Source of the DNA: Dehalococcoidia bacterium
GTDB lineage: Bacteria > Chloroflexota > Dehalococcoidia > UBA3495
Direction: 5' to 3'
Assembly: GCA_002730485.1 (NCBI GenBank)
Contig: PCAH01000086.1
Coordinates: forward strand, 1 to 13,717
DNA length: 13,717 nucleotides
The position numbers and the translations under genes are program-made. Within the stretch, counting starts at the first letter, position 1; the number at the start of each line of letters is the position of its first letter. The notes under the pieces were generated by a model. It made no database searches, was not told the DNA's origin, and saw only the letters and a program-made list of their open reading frames with translations. Shown here in pieces: positions 6,903 through 13,717 of the stretch.

Positions 6903-7273
6903 CCGGTTGAGTCGAGATGAGATTCTTAGGCCGAATAGACTTGGCCGCTTGTGACGATTGGCTCCCTTTGGGAATCATTTCTGTGTTCGGCAAGCTGAGA
7001 TTTTCCTGGGTTTGGACTAGTGGAAAACCAATTTGAAAAAGCGGCTAGGTAATAAATCAAACCGTCAGTTAGTATTTTTAAGCCATGTACGCCGAGTTCC
7101 AGTGATGGATCAAAGGGGAGATCCATCGTGGTTGTCATAACTGCTAAGGTTTTCGGTAATATAGTCTCAATTCATCTATTACCAAAACTCTATTAGACTA
7201 TTAAAAATGATAATTGAACCATATAGTACTCGGGTTTGTGGCAAACCCGAACTATGGAGAATAAAGTTTTAGG
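6903..7273 (+). promoter_or_regulatory. AT-rich intergenic region and structured leader of the secreted-protein gene
   Basis: No gene is supported here; the one 70-codon frame on the opposite strand resembles no known protein. Several hairpins crowd the 3' half. GATGGATC (7104-7111) pairs with GATCCATC (7120-7127). GTTTT-c-GGTAAT (7149-7160) pairs imperfectly with ATTACC-AAAAC (7178-7188). ATAGTCT (7161-7167) pairs with AGACTAT (7195-7201), an alternative fold. TCGGGTTTG (7230-7238) pairs with CAAACCCGA (7242-7250) and is extended by ATAGT/ACTAT (7223-7227 with 7251-7255). TTGTCA (7132-7137) with TAATAT (7157-7162) is a possible promoter, though its 19-nt spacing is long. It would give a leader of about 100 nt carrying the last hairpin. 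Confidence 0.45.
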
Positions 7274-7768
7274 ATGAATATCATGGGTCGCGATTCTAGT
7301 ATCTTAAAGAACAAACGATTCCAGTGGCTGGCTATATCAGTCCTGCTGCTTTTGGGTCTGTTTGCAGTGGCCAACCCGATGTCAACTATGGGCAACCATA
7401 GTTTGTCCGATTCCCCCTGGGAAGCTACAGGCTCCGGGGAAATAACAGAGGTCTCGGACGGATCGAGTGGCCAGGCCGAATTCAGTTACAAGGTAAACGT
7501 TGATCCCGATACCGGCTGGCAGACTGCCTGCTGCGGGTCTGGAACTTGGGAGTTCTCGGCGGTAGCCGCAACCTCTCAAACGGTCACCTTGGACTATAAC
7601 TACACAGGAAATCACCGCTTTTGGCAGGCGGCATGGTTCATTGACGCGTTTGTCGATGATGGCACAACCGTTCTAACTCCCCTGGGAAGCGGCGGCACGA
7701 GCCCCCACTCGGGCGCATTCGCTTTCGCGGGCAGTGTCATGCTAACGGTGAGTGCCGGTGACACGTAA
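7274..7768 (+). CDS. N-terminal fragment of the secreted repeat protein
   Basis: These 164 codons end at the premature TAA. Residues about 4-14 are basic (RDSSILKNKR), and a hydrophobic core follows (WLAISVLLLLGLFAVA), giving a clear Sec signal peptide with cleavage probably near ANPMST. The remainder is rich in Thr, Ser, Gly and aromatic residues in strand-like alternation (TVTLDYNYTGNHRFWQAAWF), which suggests an immunoglobulin-like or jelly-roll domain. I cannot name it. Alone it would be a small secreted protein without the calcium-binding repeats. The same frame carries on after the stop. Confidence 0.65.
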   Translation: MNIMGRDSSILKNKRFQWLAISVLLLLGLFAVANPMSTMGNHSLSDSPWEATGSGEITEVSDGSSGQAEFSYKVNVDPDTGWQTACCGSGTWEFSAVAATSQTVTLDYNYTGNHRFWQAAWFIDAFVDDGTTVLTPLGSGGTSPHSGAFAFAGSVMLTVSAGDT

Positions 7769-7810
7769 GGGTTTAAACTCGCAGGCTCCAATGGCGATTC
7801 CGATGGTCGG

Positions 7811-8602
7811 TTGTTCGGAACGCTGACGGTCGACGAAACAAACGACACCGACGGTGACGGTGTGGGCGACCACGCCGACAACTGCCCTGGCACAGCAACC
7901 GGAGCGTCGGTAGACACCGACGGTTATTCTGTCACCCAGTTGGATGCTGATGGTGACGGAGTCAACAATGACGCCGACAACTGTCCTGGAACAGCAACCG
8001 CAGCGTCAGTAGACACCAACGGTTGTTCCGCCATCCAATTGGATGCTGATGGTGACGGAGTCAACAATGACGCCGACAACTGCTCTGGCACACCAACCGG
8101 AGAGTCAGTGGACACCAACGGTTGTTCTTCCAGCCAACTGGACGACGACGGTGATGGCGTATTCAACAACGCCGACGACTGCTCTGGTACACCAACCGGA
8201 GAGTCGGTGGACACAGCAGGTTGTTCTTCCAGTCAACTGGATGACGACGGCGACGGCGTATTCAACAACGCAGACGACTGCTCGGGCACACCAACCGGAG
8301 AGTCAGTGGACACAGCCGGTTGTTCCTCCAGCCAACTGGATGACGACGGTGACGGCGTATTCAACAACGCAGACAACTGCACTGGCTCGGCATCCGGAGA
8401 GCCGGTAGACACCAATGGCTGTGAGTTGGATGATGACGGAGACGGCGTCTACAACGGTGCAGATGACTGCTCTAGCACCCCGTCTGGTGCTTCGGTAGAT
8501 GCCAATGGCTGTGAACTTGACGACGACAGCGACGGCGTTGGCAACAGCTCAGACGACTGCGCAGGCTCCGCATCTGGACAGCCGGTGGGAACTGGGCTGT
8601 GA
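7811..8602 (+). CDS. Central fragment with thrombospondin type 3 repeats
   Basis: 263 codons in the same frame as the N-terminal fragment. A gene caller would start it at TTG 7811, but no ribosome site stands there, so it is probably not translated on its own. It holds repeats 1-8, each with the D-x-D-x-D-G-V calcium loop and a DNC or DDC cysteine, and ends at TGA 8600-8602 created by the 2-nt deletion inside repeat 8 (GQPVGTGL, expected like GQPVDTNGC). Confidence 0.6.
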   Translation: MFGTLTVDETNDTDGDGVGDHADNCPGTATGASVDTDGYSVTQLDADGDGVNNDADNCPGTATAASVDTNGCSAIQLDADGDGVNNDADNCSGTPTGESVDTNGCSSSQLDDDGDGVFNNADDCSGTPTGESVDTAGCSSSQLDDDGDGVFNNADDCSGTPTGESVDTAGCSSSQLDDDGDGVFNNADNCTGSASGEPVDTNGCELDDDGDGVYNGADDCSSTPSGASVDANGCELDDDSDGVGNSSDDCAGSASGQPVGTGL

Positions 8603-8855
8603 GTTTGACGGCGACGGTGACGGAGTTTACAACGGCGCCGACAACTGCCTGACGACACCGGCAGCGGAAATCGGTGACGTCAATGCAAATGGTTGTGCTC
8701 CAAGTGAACTGGACTCAGATTCAGACGGATTAAATGACGGCACCGACAACTGTGTCCAGGCGTACAACCCCAATCAAGAAGACCAAGATCTTGATTGCGT
8801 TGGCGATGTCTGCGACGCCTATAAGGACGGCGACGGCATCCCGAACGCCATCGAC
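7844..8855 (+). repeat. Tandem 90-105 bp repeats encoding thrombospondin type 3 calcium-binding units
   Basis: Ten direct units begin at 7844, 7943, 8042, 8141, 8240, 8339, 8429, 8519, 8607 and 8712. The first five are 99 bp (33 residues); units 6 and 7 are 90 bp, having lost the SSQ residues before the next unit; unit 9 is 105 bp; unit 8 carries the 2-nt deletion. Each encodes D-x-D-G-D-G-V-x-N-x-A-D-[ND]-C followed by a spacer and NGC. Units 4 and 5 encode identical 33-residue peptides but differ at ten silent sites. Confidence 0.9.
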
Positions 8856-10067
8856 AAGTCATGGGGCGGCAGGTCTTGGGTAGACGCATCGACCACGTGG
8901 TCGACGACAGCGAAGGACGGGGACACGTCAGCGGCTACCATCAAGAACTCAGGAGCTTCCCTCACCTACCCTGACTCCTACCATTGGAGGTTGGGTAAAG
9001 AATCGTACTTGACCTATATAGCTGGTGCGACTGAATCAAACTGGGCACGTCTCGAAGCCAAGATGCGCGGTTGCATAACTAGCGTCTATGACCTTCCAGA
9101 CTGCGACACCTGCCAGACAACTCCCGATGGCATCGGTTTTGTCATTGGCCAAGGCAGCATATTCCTCGGGACAAACACCGTTGAAATAACGAGTGATTTC
9201 TGGCAAACAATTGACGCCACGGCTGGGGATGGGCAGCACTATGACGGTTCTTATTACTGTGATTATGGGCCCTGTTCCGACATCTACCTCGACTGGCCCA
9301 TGCATCCGCACAATCTAGGCTGCGCATATGATTTCGCTCCCGGTTCTGGGATTGATCAGCAAACCACACGATGGAGTGTGCCGTCTTCCCAAAGTTCGAG
9401 CTTTACAATCACCTGTGGATCAGAATTGACCACAGTTGAGGAAGGTTCCTTAGATTACGTGGCAACGACTACGGACGGCACCGAGATCGTCTTTACCGTC
9501 ACCGCCGGCGAAGACGCTGATGCGATCCTCTACGTAGACACCGACGAGGGCGGAAACCTGATCGTGGAGAACCTCAGCGAAGCAGGAGCCCCCGTGATCA
9601 CCTTCGCTATCGACGGTGTACAAATGGGCGAGCTTGAGGTCGGAGACGAGCCTATTCAGGTCACGTCGATCGACGTCAGTCCGAACAACATCAATCTTAA
9701 GAGCAAGGGCAAAATCAAGGTTGCTATCCTATCTACCGATTCGTTCGACGCCACCACTGAGGTGGACAAGAGCTCCCTTACCTTCGGTAGTACCGGAAAC
9801 GAAGACAACCTAGTCAAGTGCTCTGAGGATCAGGATGCGAACGATGACGGATTGCTGGACGTGGTTTGCCACTTCAACACCCAGCAGGCCGGGTTCCAAG
9901 CTGATTCCGTCTTAGGGGTTCTGAAAGGGACCACCAACGGAGGATCTCCGATCTTTGCAACAGACTCAGTGAGGATCGTTCCTCCGGAAAAACCTGAGTC
10001 TTCTCCCTCATCGACCTCGAACGGCAAGTCCGAGGGCAAAGGGAAAGGCAAAGGCAAGGGCAAGTAA
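8499..10067 (+). CDS. C-terminal fragment of the secreted repeat protein
   Basis: The frame is open from ATG 8499, but its first 33 codons are out-of-frame repeat DNA; genuine protein starts at about 8598 (CEFDGDGDGVYNGADNC). It has two last thrombospondin type 3 repeats, the second with CVGDVCD and DGDGIPNAID. Next is a region of about 240 residues with paired cysteines and many aromatics (YDLPDCDTCQTTPDGIGFVIG) that I do not recognise. A C-terminal module (9651-9983) has the pattern SIDVSPNNINLKSKGKIKVAILSTDSFDATT...LTFG...DANDDGLLDVVCHF...DSVRIV, which recurs at the end of many bacterial secreted proteins. A Ser/Pro linker and a Lys/Gly tail finish it. A strong terminator follows. Confidence 0.7.
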   Translation: MPMAVNLTTTATALATAQTTAQAPHLDSRWELGCEFDGDGDGVYNGADNCLTTPAAEIGDVNANGCAPSELDSDSDGLNDGTDNCVQAYNPNQEDQDLDCVGDVCDAYKDGDGIPNAIDKSWGGRSWVDASTTWSTTAKDGDTSAATIKNSGASLTYPDSYHWRLGKESYLTYIAGATESNWARLEAKMRGCITSVYDLPDCDTCQTTPDGIGFVIGQGSIFLGTNTVEITSDFWQTIDATAGDGQHYDGSYYCDYGPCSDIYLDWPMHPHNLGCAYDFAPGSGIDQQTTRWSVPSSQSSSFTITCGSELTTVEEGSLDYVATTTDGTEIVFTVTAGEDADAILYVDTDEGGNLIVENLSEAGAPVITFAIDGVQMGELEVGDEPIQVTSIDVSPNNINLKSKGKIKVAILSTDSFDATTEVDKSSLTFGSTGNEDNLVKCSEDQDANDDGLLDVVCHFNTQQAGFQADSVLGVLKGTTNGGSPIFATDSVRIVPPEKPESSPSSTSNGKSEGKGKGKGKGK

Positions 10068-10092
10068 TCAACTGAGCCTACCCGCAATTAGC

Positions 10093-10128
10093 AAAGGGGC
10101 CTGGAGTTTATCTCCAGGCCCCTTTTTT
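10093..10128 (+). terminator. Strong intrinsic terminator after the secreted repeat protein gene
   Basis: GGGGCCTGGAG (10096-10106) pairs perfectly with CTCCAGGCCCC (10112-10122) across a 5-nt loop. Flanking AAA/TTT extends the stem, and a run of six T follows. It lies 25 nt after the TAA at 10067. The minus-strand direction has only a short T run, so it mainly serves the plus strand. Confidence 0.92.
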
Positions 10129-10235
10129 GTGCTACCAGCAATAAGTCAGTAGACAGAGTCCTGCTCTTCCCGTCTCGACCAAACCCTATGAATACTTCTA
10201 CCGCTGTGATTGAGGAATGACGACTGTGGGTATGG

Positions 10236-10724
10236 TCACCCGATGAACAGCGTGTAGGACCCTCGGTTTGGTTGATCGACCGTCCTTGCGGAAAACAACC
10301 GGCGGTCCTCGGCCAGCGCCCGCTGGGCAACTTCAATGTTCACCGGGGAGATCTGTTCCAAAGCCCGTATCTCCTCCAGGCTGAAATACTCGGCCCGGTC
10401 AACCTCTTTCATGTCGGGATTGGGCTCACCAGACTGAGGATTCAGCAGCAGGACGATATACAGGCTGTTGCCACCATCTTCGTCATACCTGTTCCTTATT
10501 CCCAAGACACCTTGGACCGAGGCTGTGACACCGGCTTCTTCTTCCACCTCTCGTACCACAGCCAGTTCCATGGTCTCATCCTGCTCGACAAACCCACCGG
10601 GTATCTGCCAATTTCCGCGACCCCTACGGCCAGCCCTGCGTACTAGCAGCAGTCGACCGTCGTCCACAACGGCACCGCCTACTCCCACGTTATATCCAGT
10701 GTTGTACCTGTCCGGTGGTGGCAT
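10236..10724 (-). CDS. Nudix hydrolase
   Basis: A 162-aa Nudix hydrolase, which cleaves a nucleoside diphosphate linked to another group using Mg2+. The Nudix box is perfect (G-x5-E-x7-R-E-U-x-E-E-x-G-U): G44, E50, R58, E59, V60, E62, E63, G65, V66, preceded by GNWQIPGGFVE. The N-terminal strand YNVGVGGAVVDDGRLLLVRR (11-30) is the usual first sheet. Nothing indicates which substrate it takes; ADP-ribose, NADH and oxidised nucleotides are all possible. AAGGAA (10734-10739) lies 9 nt before ATG 10724. It is the last gene of a three-gene minus-strand operon, 61 nt after the transporter gene. The plus-strand terminator at 10093-10128 is a poor fit for this direction, so its own terminator is not obvious. 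Confidence 0.93.
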   Translation of the reverse strand: MPPPDRYNTGYNVGVGGAVVDDGRLLLVRRAGRRGRGNWQIPGGFVEQDETMELAVVREVEEEAGVTASVQGVLGIRNRYDEDGGNSLYIVLLLNPQSGEPNPDMKEVDRAEYFSLEEIRALEQISPVNIEVAQRALAEDRRLFSARTVDQPNRGSYTLFIG

Positions 10725-10785
10725 TCTTAATTGTTCCTTAGCAGAAGAGTCTAATCACTTTCGGGTTGGTTTCATACGGCAATTC

Positions 10786-12060
10786 TTAGCTTCCGGTCTC
10801 TCCGCTAGCTAGCTCTTCAGACTTATTGGCCAGGGTGAGTGGAACTGCCAATAAGACTACGGTCCCCACGAGATACGTCCCGGCAATGTAGAAGAAGGTA
10901 GCTTCAATTCCAACTTCGTCATACAACTTACCGGCGATGAGTGGTGATGCGGCCGCAAGCACAAACCTGGAGAAAGAGAACACTCCTAGGGTGCTGGCGG
11001 CGACTCGGTCGCCAACTATGTCCAGGGCGGCAGCGGTCAGAATGGGTTGGTCGCTGAAAAAGAAGACACCCATCAGAGCTAGGATGATTATCAGGCCAAT
11101 GCCATCTCCAAACGGGACCAGTAATGCGGTGAGGGCACACAGGGTGAGCATGCCAGGCACCAACACCAGTTTCCTGCCGGTGCGGTCCGATAAGTAGCCG
11201 ATTGCCGGCGCGGCAACGACTCCCACTCCCACCAGCAGGGCTATATGTAGGCCCAGAGCGGCGTTGCCCAGACCCAACTCCTCATCTAGTCCCAAATACA
11301 GGGCCAAGAACGGCAGGAACGCCACGTTGGCCATGCCCCTCAGCCCCGCTACAGCCATGATTCCCCACAATCTGGGGTGCTCCACAAACGAGAGGCGGGT
11401 ATTGTTCATCTGTTCCTTGAATCCAGGCCGTGGAGCGTCCTGCGATGCAGTGCGACCGATATCGCGGAATGACCAGAAGACGACTACAACCAGCAGCAAG
11501 GGGACAACGGCGTAGATACTGAGAACCCCCCGCCAACTGAGCGTCAGCAGCAGGGCGCCCGTTAATGCCGGGCCAAGGACATCCCCGATACTCCCGCCGA
11601 CGCCGTGAATCGATAACGCGGAACCACGGCGTTCTGTGAACCGTCTCGATAAAGCTGCTGCAGCGGGCAAATGCCACATGGAGGCGGCTGCCGCTACGGC
11701 TGCCATGCCGATCAGTAATACCGGATAGCCAGGCGCAGTGCCCATGATCAGCCAGCCGATGCCGAACAGGCCCATACAACCGGCTAAGACAAGACCCCAG
11801 TGGTGGCGGACCATGTCGGTGATGACTCCGCCTGGTAGGGCGATCATGCCGGAGATAATCTCTCTGGTGGCCGATATAGCGCCCACCTGGAATCCACTTA
11901 GGCCAAAGGTGAAGACCACCTCTGGCAGCATCACAAAGAAACTTTGGCTGAACCAATGGAAGATGCCATGACCCGCGCTCAGTCCGGAAAGTACGAACGG
12001 AGCAGAGACACGCATTCCACGGCGTTCTTCGTTTGTCGTTGTTTCGGGGTTATTCGCCAT
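10786..12060 (-). CDS. Major facilitator superfamily transporter
   Basis: A 424-aa inner-membrane protein with about 12 hydrophobic helices in two halves and a charged central loop (about 199-230, RDIGRTASQDAPRPGFKEQ). Motif-A-like loops follow helix 2 (GGVITDMVRHHWG, 77-89) and helix 8 (GYLSDRTGRK, 288-297), as in MFS carriers driven by ion gradients. RFTERRGSALSIHGVGGSIGD (140-160) between helices 4 and 5 is typical of the superfamily. The substrate is not evident; uptake or efflux of a small organic acid would fit the catabolic neighbourhood. The start at ATG 12060 has only a weak GAG-type ribosome site. It begins 26 nt after the alpha/beta hydrolase stop, so the two are co-transcribed and may handle the same compound. 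Confidence 0.92.
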   Translation of the reverse strand: MANNPETTTNEERRGMRVSAPFVLSGLSAGHGIFHWFSQSFFVMLPEVVFTFGLSGFQVGAISATREIISGMIALPGGVITDMVRHHWGLVLAGCMGLFGIGWLIMGTAPGYPVLLIGMAAVAAAASMWHLPAAAALSRRFTERRGSALSIHGVGGSIGDVLGPALTGALLLTLSWRGVLSIYAVVPLLLVVVVFWSFRDIGRTASQDAPRPGFKEQMNNTRLSFVEHPRLWGIMAVAGLRGMANVAFLPFLALYLGLDEELGLGNAALGLHIALLVGVGVVAAPAIGYLSDRTGRKLVLVPGMLTLCALTALLVPFGDGIGLIIILALMGVFFFSDQPILTAAALDIVGDRVAASTLGVFSFSRFVLAAASPLIAGKLYDEVGIEATFFYIAGTYLVGTVVLLAVPLTLANKSEELASGETGS

Positions 12061-12086
12061 TTTTACAACTCGATTGGGTGGTTGTC

Positions 12087-12842
12087 CTATTCACTGGCGG
12101 GTTCGTGCTGCTTGAGGAAGCGTCGAGTGTGTTCGACAACCTCATCAATGTGCTCTTGGGTGTCCTTCCACGGGTAGATCGTCACATCAGCGTTGGGAGC
12201 TAAGCTGGCAACTTCCATTGCTGTAGCGTACGGGTGAGCCGGTACATCGTCTGGGGCGATCAGTAATGGTGCCTGAAGCGACTTCACAAAATCGCGTGAT
12301 GAGGTGAACACGAAATCCTCACGGTTGGTGTACATATTGGTGAGAAAATCGTGGACCATTTCCATGTTGAGGTCTGGTCTCTTTTCACAGAGAGGCGGTC
12401 CCCATCCGGTGATGTTGTTCCGGTAAAACAGGCCAGGGTGCTCTGGGCTATAACCACTGGGCTGCATAAATGCAGCCGCAACAACCCGGTCGGATGCCAG
12501 CCTTAGGATGTTGTGCATCATCGGCGCACCGATGCAAAAACCCATGACCAAGAAATGTCCGAGACCAAGAAAATCCATCAAGCCAAGGTGGTCATCGGTG
12601 TACGAGTCCCAGGGGCGGTCGACTTCGAGGGGGCCAGTTGACTGGCCTGGGGGCGCGTTCCGCAGGTCAGCGGTGATACAGCGGAAGTCGTCTTTAAATT
12701 CGACCATCGGATTGAAAGGGCACGACGTGTCCAACGACGTAATCGAGGCATTTAGTCCGCCGCCCGGGATGATCAGTAGCGGGAACCCGGAGCCGACCTC
12801 TTCGTAGTGGATACGTACGGAATCTCTCTCGTAAAAGGGCAT
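12087..12842 (-). CDS. Alpha/beta-hydrolase fold protein with a cysteine nucleophile elbow
   Basis: A 251-aa alpha/beta hydrolase. RIHYEEVGSGFPLLIIPGGG (10-29) is the first strand pair and oxyanion-hole region. FLVMGFCIGAP (97-107) is the nucleophile elbow, with Cys103 in place of the usual Ser, as in dienelactone hydrolase. The acid is probably Asp198 or Asp199 (LIAPDDVPAHPY) and the base His231 (TQEHIDEVV). It may hydrolyse an ester, lactone or C-C bond in the cytoplasm; no signal peptide is seen. I place the start at 12842: GGAGG (12852-12856) lies 9 nt upstream and the protein then begins in the family's normal place. The frame runs on to 12947 with no ribosome site and no family-like sequence. 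It is first in an operon with the MFS transporter and Nudix genes, divergent from the MmgE/PrpD gene. Confidence 0.9.
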   Translation of the reverse strand: MPFYERDSVRIHYEEVGSGFPLLIIPGGGLNASITSLDTSCPFNPMVEFKDDFRCITADLRNAPPGQSTGPLEVDRPWDSYTDDHLGLMDFLGLGHFLVMGFCIGAPMMHNILRLASDRVVAAAFMQPSGYSPEHPGLFYRNNITGWGPPLCEKRPDLNMEMVHDFLTNMYTNREDFVFTSSRDFVKSLQAPLLIAPDDVPAHPYATAMEVASLAPNADVTIYPWKDTQEHIDEVVEHTRRFLKQHEPASE

Positions 12843-13102
12843 GGTGATTGTCCTCCATGTTTGGCTGTAAACGATGTTGTCTGCGAAATTGTTTGTTTCA
12901 GGTGACTTAATATACTCCTCAATCCGTGAAATGGAAGTAGTCCTCAAGTACCCCTTTTGTTGTTTTGATTACAGATAAATCAGGAGTTCGGCCAGAGAGA
13001 TATGCCATGAGTGGTGGGACTTGGAGTTCGGATGGGGTAGACTACCTGCGCTGTGATCCGTGGGATCGGCAGTAAAACGTCAAAAACGCATTGGAGAAGA
13101 GC

Positions 13103-13717
13103 ATGGTATCTCTCAGCAGACAGCTTGCGCAGTGGGTAGTAGGCCTGAGTTATGACGATCTACCACCGGAGGTAGTCGATCGGGCCAAGGGAGTCACCCT
13201 TCATAGCCTCGCATCCATACTACTTGGCTCCCAGTCTCGCAGCGGTCAACAGGCCGTGCAGCTCATCACCGGAGAAGAAGCTGGCGTTGGGCATGGCGCC
13301 ACGATTATGGTGGATGGCACCACTGTCACCAAGGGCGGCGCGGCCTTTGCCAATGCTGAGATGGCCATGTCTGGCGGGAAGCTGGACTCTTTCCGGATGC
13401 TTACTCACCCGGGCACCAGCATTCTCCCTGGAGCATTTGTGGGCGCGGAAGCCTCTGGGGCGACCGGCAAGGAGTTCCTCACCGGAGTGACCGCCGGTTA
13501 CGAAGTGATGGAGCGGATGGCTTCTGACTTCATACCGACTGTGATGTCCCGCGGCTTTCATGCCGGCCCGGTGTTTGGCATTTTTGGTCCAGCCATCGCC
13601 GCGGCAAAGATGCTGAAATTCACCGAGGACCAGGTTAATAACACCATTGCCATCTGCGTTCACCTGGCGGCTGGCAATCTGGAAGGACCTCGCAACGGTG
13701 GTCGTGCCCTGCGCGAG
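13103..13717 (+). CDS. MmgE/PrpD family protein, N-terminal part, 3' partial
   Basis: 205 codons run in frame to the right edge. The start ATG 13103 has GGAGAAG about 6 nt upstream (13093-13099). The protein begins like MmgE/PrpD enzymes (2-methylcitrate dehydratase, cis-aconitate decarboxylase and relatives): LSRQLAQWVVGLSYDDLPPEVVDRAKGVTLHSLASILLGS. Next come THPGTSILPGAFVGAEASG, a GYEVMERM helix and SRGFHAGPVFGIFGPAIAAA, all at the family's usual spacing. About 450 residues are expected, so over half lies outside. The family's DDTH-like segment before HPG reads GKLDSFRMLTHPG, with only one Asp and no His there, so the reaction may differ from 2-methylcitrate dehydration. It diverges from the hydrolase operon across 260 nt. 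Confidence 0.85.
   Translation, partial: MVSLSRQLAQWVVGLSYDDLPPEVVDRAKGVTLHSLASILLGSQSRSGQQAVQLITGEEAGVGHGATIMVDGTTVTKGGAAFANAEMAMSGGKLDSFRMLTHPGTSILPGAFVGAEASGATGKEFLTGVTAGYEVMERMASDFIPTVMSRGFHAGPVFGIFGPAIAAAKMLKFTEDQVNNTIAICVHLAAGNLEGPRNGGRALRE

Larger units (their letters stand above)
7274..10067 (+). pseudogene. Secreted thrombospondin type 3 repeat protein, interrupted by a stop and a frameshift
   Basis: Read through both lesions, this is one gene of about 930 codons: signal peptide, beta-rich N-terminal domain, about ten calcium-binding thrombospondin type 3 repeats, a beta-rich region, a C-terminal secreted-protein module and a Gly/Lys tail (GKGKGKGKGK). TAA 7766-7768 falls where the frame otherwise continues unbroken (GDT-stop-GFKLAGSNGDSDGR), so one base change explains it. 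Near 8588-8597 two bases are missing: the frame ends at TGA 8600 while the next repeat continues in the frame starting TGT 8598 (CEFDGDGDGV). The rest is open to TAA 10067. This is a recent pseudogene, or two sequence errors in a live gene. It would act outside the cell, probably in surface attachment or matrix. The start may be ATG 7274 (GGAGA 13 nt upstream) or ATG 7283 (AGGA 8 nt upstream). Confidence 0.75.

Noticed and set aside
7766..7768. TAA decoded as an amino acid
   Set aside because: Other genes here end at TAA in normal positions (280, 6835, 10065), so TAA is an ordinary stop in this genome; no recoding element was recognised.
7924..8415. Minus-strand frames with Ser/Pro repeats
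   Set aside because: They are the reverse reading of the calcium-binding repeats; the periodicity is inherited from the true coding strand.
7844..8600. CRISPR-like regular direct repeats
   Set aside because: The repeats run head to tail with no unique spacers and are coding, with silent-site differences.
12843..12947. 35-codon N-terminal extension of the alpha/beta hydrolase
   Set aside because: A good GGAGG site stands before ATG 12842 and the extension has no family-like sequence.
13220..13663. 147-codon minus-strand frame
   Set aside because: Antisense to the MmgE/PrpD gene, whose motifs and ribosome site are clear.

Overview
The window looks like bacterial chromosome of mid-50s G+C (estimated by eye), gene-dense except for two intergenic stretches. 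Baeyer-Villiger-type monooxygenase, CaiB/BaiF CoA-transferases, a thiolase with its DUF35 partner, an FAH-family enzyme and MmgE/PrpD together recall free-living heterotrophs with large organic-acid and ring-degradation repertoires. Marine Chloroflexota of the SAR202/Dehalococcoidia kind are my best guess. That is inference from gene content; no rRNA or marker gene is present to confirm it.

Layout. Positions 1-282 (+) hold the C-terminal end of a flavin monooxygenase. A strong terminator hairpin (312-353) separates it from a six-gene minus-strand operon that reads from 5913 down to 399: DUF35 zinc-ribbon/OB protein, thiolase-fold protein, CaiB-type CoA-transferase, second CaiB-type CoA-transferase, small dimeric alpha/beta-barrel-like protein, FAH-family hydrolase/isomerase. 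Gaps inside the operon are 27-70 nt. The set reads as a catabolic route in which an organic acid is activated by CoA transfer, an acyl-CoA is cleaved by the thiolase-like/DUF35 pair, and a dicarbonyl or dienoate intermediate is handled by the FAH protein. The substrate is unknown.

From 6253 to 6837 (+) lies a small protein with two membrane helices and a four-cysteine domain resembling TIGR04076, followed by a terminator. After an AT-rich intergenic region with several hairpins comes a large secreted calcium-binding protein (7274-10067, +) built of thrombospondin type 3 repeats. As sequenced, it is broken by an in-frame TAA (7766-7768) and a 2-nt frameshift near 8588-8597, and it ends at a textbook terminator (10093-10128).

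From 12842 back to 10236 (-) is a three-gene operon: alpha/beta hydrolase with a cysteine in the nucleophile elbow, MFS transporter, Nudix hydrolase. A divergent MmgE/PrpD-family gene starts at 13103 (+) and runs off the window.

The points most worth a second look are the broken repeat protein, whose repeats show purifying selection; the uncharacterised thiolase/DUF35/CaiB operon, with catalytic residues altered in two members; the membrane-anchored TIGR04076-like protein; and the structured leaders before the two plus-strand genes.
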